A stretch of DNA of 64,000 nucleotides from Branchiostoma floridae (taxonomy: Eukaryota > Chordata > Leptocardii > Amphioxiformes > Branchiostomatidae). The first letter of the stretch is position 1, and each line of letters starts with the position of its first letter. Of this stretch, positions 55,601 through 64,000 are shown in pieces. The stretch covers positions 11,169,361 through 11,233,360 of the forward strand of contig NC_049982.1 in NCBI RefSeq assembly GCF_000003815.2, in the 5' to 3' direction. The notes below the pieces were generated by a model. It worked only from the letters and a program-made list of their open reading frames with translations. It was not told the DNA's origin and did no database searches. Both the position numbers and the translations under genes were made by a program.

Positions 55601-56838
55601 CATGTACGTTAACCTCTCTACCTGTACCTGAACTTGCACCAGATGTTCTGTTTAGGTACACAGCCCTAGGCTAGGCTTATTGAAGATTTTCCACTGTCTT
55701 ACAACACAAAAATTAGCTTACCTCGAATTTTCAGTCGCGCTTCCGTCGACCTTCTTCAGGAGTGATGATTCAGTTACTCTGATCACGTGACTTAGAGACA
55801 CGTGATTCGAGTAACGAATCATAAATGCCCGGCAAGCGATATCGGCCCCCGTCTCTGTTGAGTGTCTAGGCTAGGCTAGTGGACACAAGATCGAAATGTC
55901 ACAGTTTCTATTCCTGGCTAAATGTTGTATCCTTGAGAAAGGCACTTAACTCAACTTTTCCTCACTCCAGACAGATGTCAAATGGGTAGCTGGGTGGGGG
56001 AGATGATGAAGAAAATGAAGATAATGAAAGGATGGGCTCTGCCTTCCAACACAATGCAGTAATTTGACAACCCACTGATCCTCAGCATCAAAGCCTATGT
56101 GACCTTTACCTTACCAATAATGTTCTGTGTTCTGACATTTGACCATTGAAATTCCCCATCATGTTGTAGGTCTGTCCCATGAGCTGTGTATAGAGAAGAT
56201 GCGTTTCCTGACGTTCCTGTCAATGGCCTCTGACAACAAGGAGATCATGTTTGATACGATGGAGCAACAACTCAACCTGACAGCAGACGAGGTGGAGGCA
56301 TTCCTCATCGATGGTGACTATTGTTCTCAGCTTTTTGTGCCTGCTGAATGCCTTGGGTTTTAGTGGGAGCATTTTGTTTTGTATTGCATTCGTTATGGAT
56401 CCATTTCTTCTTGTATTCTTAAGTTCTTTTGGATGAAAGTGGGACAGATTGTAGATATTTGCTTATTTCCCATCATTAAACCTGAAGAAAAAGTAGAAGT
56501 ACAAGGAAAAGTTTAATGCGAAGGAAAATCGAACAAAAGGAAAGAAAAAAAGGAAAATACCCATCTGACATGACTGGAGATGTTCTCTATGATACATAGC
56601 ACTATATTGAAATGTATTAATTCAAATGAATTAATAGTATTAATTTTCCCCAGTCGTGCGTACTCAACTGGTGCAGGCGTCCATCGACCAGATCCAGCGT
56701 AAGATCGTTATCCGCTGGTCGCAGCACCGCACGTTCGGCCGGCAGCAGTGGCAGCAGTTACGCGACATGTTGGAGCGGTGGAGGGAAAACCTGGGCACGG
56801 TCCGGAACAACCTCCAGCAACTCACTCCGGCGTCGTAG
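49637..56838 (+). CDS. EIF3M: Eukaryotic translation initiation factor 3 subunit M
   Basis: There are ten exons: 49637-49681, 52281-52416, 52773-52908, 53310-53433, 53705-53799, 54130-54213, 54507-54606, 54906-54987, 56170-56313 and 56654-56838 (1131 nt, 376 residues). All phases agree. The protein begins MSCCPAFIDLPEEEQ and contains SYTEDNASQARDDAHRCIV, LKPIKFLEGELIHDLLTIF and HRTFGRQQWQQL, closely matching human eIF3m (374 residues). The C-terminal half is the PCI domain (about 180-345) with its winged helix. eIF3m belongs to the octameric eIF3 core that binds the 40S ribosomal subunit. The first intron (2.6 kb) holds a retroelement and its repeats; the others are small. Confidence 0.97.
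50161..52040 (-). mobile_element. Non-LTR retrotransposon remnant with expanded 3' region
   Basis: A minus-strand frame at 51671-52018 encodes the C-terminal end of a reverse transcriptase (VRPNLEYATTVWDPY, KLERVQNQAARFCTNNY, TSLDDRRKMSRLCMMYKMTN). Its 3' region runs down to GGCTATATAGATACAGATAC at 50161-50180. The same terminal sequences occur in a short copy at 62430-62580. The segment 50204-51497 between two GGCGTAA sites is absent from the short copy. It lies antisense in EIF3M intron 1. Confidence 0.75.
50204..51490. repeat. Tandem arrays: CGTAAAGCGTA motif and a unit of about 180 bp
   Basis: At 50220-50450 and 51340-51480 a short motif of the form CGTAAAGCGTAG recurs about every 20-45 bp. 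Between the two clusters (50430-51300) about five diverged units carry AGTCTGCCAGCAAAATTTG, GCAGGAAATATCATTTTAGA and GGGTCAAGATTTCAAAATT, each followed by a GC-rich CCGCC-CTTCGGCGCT segment. The period is roughly 180 bp. Confidence 0.75.
55765..55822. repeat. Short hairpin with CACGTGA arms
   Basis: ATGATTCAGTTACTCTGATC followed by ACGTG (55765-55789) is the imperfect inverse of CACGTGATTCGAGTAACGAA-TCAT (55799-55822), with a 9-base loop. It lies in EIF3M intron 8, next to CTGAAGAAGGTCGACGGAAG (minus strand), a phrase typical of retroelement terminal regions. Confidence 0.6.
55925..56010 (+). mobile_element. Second copy of the SINE-like block
   Basis: TTGAGAAAGGCACTTAACTC, then TCCTCACTCCAGACAGATGT and AATGGGTAGCTG correspond to the block at about 38217-38285. 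The promoter half is not recognisable here. Confidence 0.45.
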
Positions 56839-59600
56839 AGCATAGCATATAGCAGGGTAGAGATCACAACTGCCGGTAGAGATCACAATCAGAGTCTTTG
56901 ATTGGGATGCAGGGAATATGTGAGGGCAGTCTCCCTTTTATAAATCCTAAATTTCAAGTCAATCCATTAATGAAAAGTGACATGAATCAAAGTTGAGAAG
57001 TTCTGTCACTGTTAAGGGAATATCCTAAAAGTTGCAGACTCTGATAGGGATTTCTACCAGCAGAATTGGAATGTCTGCCCCGACACGTACATGGCACAAA
57101 TGGGGCTTGAGATGTCTGTGTAAAAGAAGTGATATCTGTACATGTGATGATGTCATTCTGTATTACACCAGGCCTGACACAGCGAGGGTTAAAAGCAGGC
57201 ATGATTATGAGGGAGGGTTGTGTGAAAAAGTCTGCACCATTTCCATCAGGTCAACAATCAAAATATGTACAATTTTTGGCAACTGTTTTCTGCACTATTT
57301 GGAAAACATTATGTCCATAGATTCCCCATTTTTGGTTTAAAGTACCATCTATTGAATTCAATACACGTGTTACTGTTGTATCTACATTAACCTTACAAGC
57401 TTACAACTAGGTCCAGTACTATTTGGATGATACTAAACTGTGGTAAGCATTATTATTTTACTGAAAATTTAACCAACAGATACATATATTTAGACTATTT
57501 GTATGGTATTCAGACATCACAGTTCTAAAATAGCTCCAGATTGTATTGTGCTCATGACAAATTGCCTACGAATATGTTAGTCATTTAATTGTTGTTTGGA
57601 CTATGGCAATACAATTTCTTTGCTGTGAAACCAATGTACATGTATGGGCAAAAATTACACTTCTGGTAACTGAATAACTGCCTGATGTAGTCATTTATTG
57701 TAGCATATCAAAAGTTGAAGAAATGAGAGAACCACAATGTTTCATTGTGGTTGCTAAATGTAATGCAGTCATGTAGGCCTTTTGTTGTTTTAGGGTATTT
57801 CATGTGAATATTTTGTTAGAATGTTGCTGCTGAAATTTCCAAATGAAATATCTGTTATCCTGCCTTGTAAAACCAAGATCTGAGATGGGGCTTGGGGCTT
57901 GGGGACAGTCTGCCATAGCAGCCTACGCTATACATGTAGTATAATGAAATGAATACATGTACATATCATGTGTATGACATGGACAAGAATCTCTTCAGGA
58001 AGAAACCAAGAAAATTCAAATTTGAGTCGGAAAGATTGCCGAGAGTTTGAGGTAGAAAATTGGTTATGCTTTGGTAGGGTACGATTTTGTTTACATTGCA
58101 TCCGAATTGGTAAAGCAAATGCCCCAGCTTCATCTTGTAGAACCATATCTGCAGTACTGCTGATGGTCGCCATGGGATGCTTTTGCAGTCGGCCCATCTG
58201 GGTGAAATCATTACACCGGCTTACAACATGGTGGAAGGTCCACAAAGGGTTTTGGATGCAATTTCGGCATGTAATCCAACAATTCTTAAGAGAGAATTGT
58301 ATCATTTCGTGCCCTATACAGTAACTGTATTTTGAGAATGATACGTCAGACAATATTATATTAGATAGCTTCTTCACAAAAGAGAGATTGTATGCATAAA
58401 GGTTAGGAGATTTTTCAACATTCCACTACGTATCACCAGATCTGTAAAACCTGTGTCGTCATTGTTAGAGCGCATTGTCCTTAATCAATTCAATGATTTG
58501 TTTCATGTCATGTCTTTAGAAATTACAGTATTATTTATTCTTTGATATTTTGGAGGCTGACTGGGGCGAGGAGAGATACACGACATCGATGTCGACAATG
58601 GCTCCTCGATAGTGCCGCTCTTCATAGATAATCTAAGCTTGCGTCTCTTTGGAGGTCGTTTTTCTTTAAAAGTACTTTAAAATAGACCCCAAAAAACACT
58701 GATACTAGTACTTTGAAATTGACACCTCAAGAACATGATGCAAAGCAGAAACACTTCGAATCCTCTGAAATGAAATGGGTTGTGATGCTTCTTTCTATCA
58801 ACTTGATATTCTGCAAAGGTCTCAAACACCAACAGGTGAACGTAAACATAAAATATCTTGATTGGCCCAACACTGCCCATGGGCATACAGGTATGCACAT
58901 AATGTTGTTAGACTACAGTGCTTACTTCTGTCTATGATTCACCGGACTACTTCAGGAAACAAAGTCTGTACGTGCACATGAGGTGGAGCTAGAGTGTTTT
59001 CGAATTATAGACGATCGAGTCGGAACGAGACGGCACATATCAGGTGAGAGGTTTATTTTATGTCGTGTGAAATGCCTTAACATTGTTAAGGTCAAAATCT
59101 TTTGCCAAAATGATCATTTCGATAGCAGTACAGTTGTCAACACCTAGGTAAGAAGGAAAGCGTGTGTTTGTTTTAGCCCCAATGATATTTTACGTGTACA
59201 CCGGTGTCCTCGAGCTGAGCAGCAGAAAGTTCCGGCATATTTTGTCACGGTGGCAGTCGAGGTGTGATATTGTCGTTTCTAAACTGAATAGTAATGCCCT
59301 GCGCATACATTCTTAAACATTCCAATATCACTGAATCCTACACGGCAACATTTGCAATAAGCAAATATTTTTACGATAATCCGTTAAAAAGTCTCGTCTT
59401 ACTATCATAGTTTTAGTAATGACGTCATTTAGAACAGTTTTGACATAAATCACAATCACTGCCTTTCCATAACGATCTACTATGTAGCATGCTACAAGCT
59501 GATCTCATTTACTTCTGAGTAGGCAAAAAAAATGGGCGCTGCAGTGTGACAAGCAAAGTGGTTACGCCTGTTTTTGTTCTTTTTCTACCAGCTGGCCACC
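56839..59600. other. Intergenic region with EIF3M 3' end and LRR-gene 5' region
   Basis: I find no supported coding exon. A likely 5' UTR exon of the LRR gene ends at the donor GTGAGAGG at about 59044, with the acceptor TTTTTCTACCAG directly before the LRR start codon. Confidence 0.45.
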
Positions 59601-62600
59601 ATGGTCCACACAAGAACAATGTCTTGTCTGTTAGTGCTTTCGCTCGCTGTCCTGACCAGAGTTGTGGCTGCCCTTGACTGCGCACCCCAGTGCCGATGTT
59701 ACGGTAACACCACCGACTGCAGCCACGGTGTCCTTACGGAGTTTCCTCGGATTCAACTCATACCCTCTTCTACAGAAATCCTTCTGATGAATTATAATCG
59801 GATTTCAGAGGTGAGACGTAGTCCTCGGCTTCCTAACCTACTGGAACTGAACCTGGAAGATAACTCCATCACTGGCTTAACACGCCTCGGAATTTTCATT
59901 CACAATCCCAACCTTCAGGTTCTCCGGTTAGGAGGGAACGTGATCTCTACTGTACCCGCTTCGGCTTTCCTTTGGCTGAGCCAACTTGTGAGACTTTTCT
60001 TAAATAGAAATACCATCGAAACAATAACTGCGTTTGGAAGTAATTCCTTCGTTGGCAGCTTGAAGATGCTCGACTTACAGGACAACAAGCTCACCTCCAT
60101 CGGCATCGGGACTTTCACGGGAGTCTCGCTTCTTACGGAGCTCAACCTCTCGTCTAATAACATCTCAACGATAGAAGACGGGAGCTTCAGTCACCTCAAG
60201 GAGCTACGCGTCCTGTACCTGCATTCAAATCATATCGGCGCGTTGAACGATGCAACCTTCCTGGGGATGCCAGCCTTGACTCGTCTGACCTTGGGCCACA
60301 ACAAGATTCAGACTCTGCCTGATATGACCTTCACCGGCTCCACAAACCTGGAGTTTCTGGACCTGTCATTTAACGACATCTCCACAGTCCCGCGGACAGC
60401 GTTCTCTGGACTGTACAATCTTACCACATTGCTCCTGGACAGGAACAACATCAGCTCTATCGAGGACGGAGCGTTTGGTGACCTGGTCAAGCTGCAGTCG
60501 TTGGTCCTGAGAGACAATGCGCTACACAACATGTCGGCATCGACTTTCACCACTCCGGACCTATTGGTGAGCCATATCATTCTCACGACCTTGTTCCGTT
60601 TGATAAAATTCTTCATTTTCAGAAAGCACTGATTAAAACGCTTAAGTAAAAAATAAGATTATCAGAGAATAAAGAGCACATCTGGCCGTTCCAGGAGCTG
60701 GACCTGGCTGAGAACAGTCTCGCGGCTGTCCGGAGGGAGGATTTCGCCAGGCTGACAAAACTGAAGTATCTTCATCTGCATGTGAGTTGATTAATAATAG
60801 CACAGTCGTGAATTTCCGTTTCGTTGTTGTGTTCAATGATCAGAGCAGCCCGGCCGGTGTTGCAAAACCTCTCATTGTCACGGCCTCACGGGCCTTTAGT
60901 GGAATGGCTGCTAGAAGACTAGTGTGATTTAGTCAGGCAAAGAGAAACCTTAAATACAAGTTGATTTTCAATTGGATTTTGATGTAGCTTTTGTTAAGTA
61001 TTTTTTCTCCCCAGTTGTTTTCACAATGAAATAAGGCATAACTTTACTTCGCGAAGGCATAAGTTAATTCATACATGTAGCACATTGAGTTAACATGTTA
61101 TATTGAACCTTTCCACTAAGCCTGCTGCTATTTGATGATCGGGTTTGTACATGGCAATATAATCATTAAGTAGCTGTTCTTGTAGGGTTTTTTTTGCTTT
61201 ATACGAAACCTAATCTACATGTATTTCGGTAGCAACATCAAAATTACACCAGTTCATAACTATCTTCATATCATAAGTTCCTTTCACGACTTTCCTTCTT
61301 GACTTGTTTGTATAACCCCGTACAGGGTAACGTCATCACACGTGTGGAGGACGGCTCATTCGCCAATCTTAACAACCTTCTTGTGCTGGAAATTTTTGGG
61401 AACCGTCTGACTAGTGTGTCAGCTGCAACATTTGAAGGTACACAATAGACGCTTTCAACGGTTAGGAACAATGAAACAAGCTATAATTACCCTCTATAGA
61501 TTACAATCATGTGCAGTTTTAAACGGCAAACCTTACATACCGACCACATACCGATCTGTATGTAAGGTTTGTACATAATTATGTATTAGTAGTAACCTAC
61601 GTTGCCAACTGGTGTCAAGGCATTGGTCAGCAGAAGGTAATGGACCCTTGATAGAAGAAAAACGGGGTGTTCCTCGCTGTTTTCTTGTTGTTTGAATATA
61701 AGGCATGACCTTGAGATGTCAAATTGCTGTTTACATGTTTGAGACGACAGTGGTAAAACCAGTCCATGCCAAGGCTGGGAGAGAAACACGTGACTTAAGG
61801 TTTTATCACTGTCATCGGGTCAAGGGTTGTCGGTGGTGCTTACCTTACCTTACCTTAGGCCTACAGACTCACTGGATGCAAGCCTTTCATCTAAATAAAC
61901 ATTTTAAAAAATAGGTTTCCTTTTCTCTGAGCCTATATTTCTTAGCTCAGTTTGTACTGAACGGTTATAACTTTTTTTCTTGATAGCACTTTGTGTAGGG
62001 AGCAAGTAATTAGATTTTATAAGTGACGAAGAAATCACATTTAGATACTTCCATATGCTCTACTATATACAGATCGATAGCAGATGATATGCAATTATTA
62101 TGTGTAACAAATTTACCAGTAACGTTTGATACAATATGAGCTATATAGTGTGATTGGGAAGAAACAGACCTATGCTACTCTGACACACACATGGGATGCT
62201 GATAGTATACATGATTATCCCTCAGGCCTGGTATCTGTGGAACACATAGGCATGGGAGGCAGTAACAGTATTGAGAGCTTTCCTGACGACACGTTCTGGC
62301 ACCTTCCGAAGCTCGCTAGTTTAGGCCTACTCGGCCTCCCACTCGTGAGCATCAGTGACGCTGTGCTGTCACCCCTACAAAGCTTAAAAAGTGTAAGTAA
62401 CCCATTCTCCAAGTAGAGGTTGGTTCGCGGAGATATCTGTATCTATATAGCCGGTATAACCGCCCTTCGGCGTAACACACCAGCTTCGCAGGCGCTAGGC
62501 ACACGGTGCGGCAGCAGCTGGTTATATTACACTGAACGATCCGTCACACCTAACTTGTGCACATCTATCGATATAATAGTGTCCGCGTCCCAACCTCTGA

Positions 62601-63804
62601 TTGGAGAACATAAGTAACCCAGAAAACCAATTCAATGTATTGTATTTATTGTAGCAGCTTCAGTGATAATAATAGCACACCGTTTTACGATTCATAACTT
62701 TTTTTTACCAATGCTACCTTGCCAGAATGTTTAGACCAGAATTTAAGAACACTGATGTCCCGGTTACATAACGCTGTATCTTTTCTTGTGGCTGCAATAG
62801 CTCTATTGCCGTGTGGGTTGTCATTGTTACGCGTGCTGGGGACGAATCGACAAGCTTTGGTACAAATCGATATACAGTGATTTGTAGGGCGCAAGAAACA
62901 AATTGATATAGGCATGCCGGGCGTTTCCTAATCTCGCTCCCTTTGTCCGCCTTTGCAGATTGCTTTATCAGGCTCCAGTCTGAGGTCTGTACCGGCTCTG
63001 CCCGTTTCCTTGGAGTCACTAACGATACAGAACAATAGCCAGATGCTGAGGGAAATCCGCTTGGGAGATTTCACAACGCTTCCCCGATCAGGTATGGGAG
63101 ATGCCGTTGGATGATGACATATTTAGAAAAATCTTTACAAGCTCAGTCTGCTATATAGAGCCCGCTGTATATATATAGAACAACTGGCTTTGTTTTTTAC
63201 CAACATCATGATGATTCTAGATTCAGATGAAAAACTTGATGTCTACTCTCTATGCAGAGTTTGACGGGGCAAATTGTGACCTTCTTTTCATATGCCCCGT
63301 TTTCTTTCCTCCCTCCTCAACAAGTGTGGTATTGGTGTCTATAGCTTCCTAATACCCCCCTCACATTAGGCGAAAATCGATCGAACGACGACTCTGCGAG
63401 CTCTAAATTACGAGGAGGCATGACTCTGACGGGAAGGGGGAACTCTGCCATTTCTTCGTCGGCATCACGGTCATGCCTCTTTGTAATTAAGAGTTCGCAG
63501 ACTCGTCTTTCGATCGATTTTCGCCTAATGTGTGTGTGGGGGGGGGGGTATTAGCAGACTTCTTAGATGATCGTCGTTTGTACGTTTTTTTTTTTTCTTC
63601 TTTTTTTTTTGAGGAGGGAGGGGGTGCTCCAAGAAGTCTAGATGTTTACAGGTTTCTGCTCTCATTGTCTCTGTCTTCAGGTACAGGAAATCACCTCCCA
63701 CTCCCAAACCTGGTCACCTTAAACCTTCAGAATTCTGGACTGCAAAGGATCCACCCGTTTGCTTTCGCGACGTTACCGGCATTGAGAGATCTAGATCTGT
63801 CCAG
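59601..63804 (+). CDS. Leucine-rich-repeat extracellular protein, 3' part beyond the window
   Basis: Exons are 59601-60566, 60695-60781, 61326-61437, 62226-62392, 62959-63091 and 63681-63804. Phases are 0, 0, 1, 0, 1 and 2, and the frame stays open for about 529 codons to the last donor. The ATG at 59601 lies in GCCACCATGG, an ideal start context. Residues 1-27 are a signal peptide (MSCLLVLSLAVLTRVVA). An LRR N-terminal cap follows (CAPQCRCYGNTTDCS). Exon 1 has about eleven 24-residue LRRs (e.g. LLTELNLSSNNISTIEDGSF). Later exons continue with one or two LRRs each, and introns fall at repeat boundaries. Several sequons occur. Amphioxus has many such genes (Toll-like, LRIG-like, secreted). Without the C-terminus, the presence of a membrane helix, TIR or Ig domain cannot be judged. 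Confidence 0.9.
62398..62610. mobile_element. MITE copy C split by a retrotransposon 3' end
   Basis: TTCTCCAAGTAGAGGTTGG at about 62404 and CCAACCTCTGATTGGAGAA at about 62590-62608 are inverted ends of the family seen at 20.1 and 21.0 kb. TAAGTAACCCA occurs directly outside both ends, an apparent 11-bp target-site duplication. Between the ends, 62430-62580 is nearly identical to the two ends of the retroelement at 50.16 and 51.5 kb (e.g. GTATCTATATAGCCGGTATA, CGGCAGCAGCTGGTTATATT). Confidence 0.75.
63348..63554. mobile_element. Foldback element with about 75-bp inverted arms
   Basis: The left arm starts CCTAATACCCCCCTCACATT and includes GGCGAAAATCGATCGAACGA, and it ends GAGGAGGCATGA. The right arm (TCATGCCTCTTTGTAATTAA onward, to GGTATTAG at 63554) is its inverse over nearly the whole length. 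The loop is about 45 bp. It sits in the LRR gene intron before the exon at 63681. It has no coding capacity. Confidence 0.85.
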
Positions 63805-64000
63805 GTATTCGCCACGTCAATAACAATATACAGTATACATGTATATTGCGTATAAACTGTATAAGAAACAATATATCTGCCCAGGTATTCACCACTTCAA
63901 TACCAATATTCAATACGTATTGTGTATTTATAAAGGAAAACAATTGTATAGTCAGATTAGTCTTAGCATGCCAAGTAACGTACATTTCTCAACATAGCAT

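Overview
The window looks like genomic DNA of a lancelet (Branchiostoma, a cephalochordate). Evidence: compact intron-containing metazoan genes with GT-AG splice sites, ordinary chordate orthologues (eIF3m, a POGLUT2/3-like enzyme), amphioxus-style extracellular proteins (SEA, EGF, fibronectin type II, Ly6, LRR) and intergenic DNA full of short inverted-repeat transposons and decayed non-LTR retrotransposons. The species is inferred. All gene models come from reading splice sites and codon phase by eye; nothing was searched or aligned by computer.

Layout. 0.2-16.6 kb, minus strand: one large gene of at least 18 coding exons with consistent phases. It encodes a type I membrane protein of about 2,600 residues: signal peptide, SEA-EGF, 20 fibronectin type II (FN2) domains in one 3.9-kb exon, a Ser/Thr mucin with about 24 short tandem repeats, a second SEA-EGF, a transmembrane helix and a charged tail. 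Its first intron holds an antisense retrotransposon fragment and a MITE. 18-30 kb: two plus-strand paralogues of a small SAM-dependent methyltransferase flank a minus-strand gene for a secreted coiled-coil protein with an unrecognised cysteine-containing C-terminal domain. 31-44 kb: two plus-strand Ly6/uPAR GPI-anchored protein genes with matching exon structure. The second probably spans 10.5 kb and carries a single-exon class A GPCR in its first intron. 47.7-56.8 kb: an intronless POGLUT2/3-like gene (minus) lies head to head with EIF3M (plus). 59.6 kb to the right edge: an LRR extracellular protein gene that runs off the window.

The extracellular and cell-surface genes have no obvious shared pathway. 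The most novel item is the FN2-mucin membrane protein. Its two SEA-EGF units share exon order, phases and nearly the same exon sizes, so they arose by duplication of a five-exon block. Its FN2 spacers carry acidic Ser-Gly-Ser-Gly clusters typical of glycosaminoglycan attachment sites. The second theme is transposon biology: a MITE family with three copies showing apparent target-site duplications, several long hairpin elements, two insertions within about 12 bases of splice donors, and a retroelement 3' region expanded by tandem arrays.
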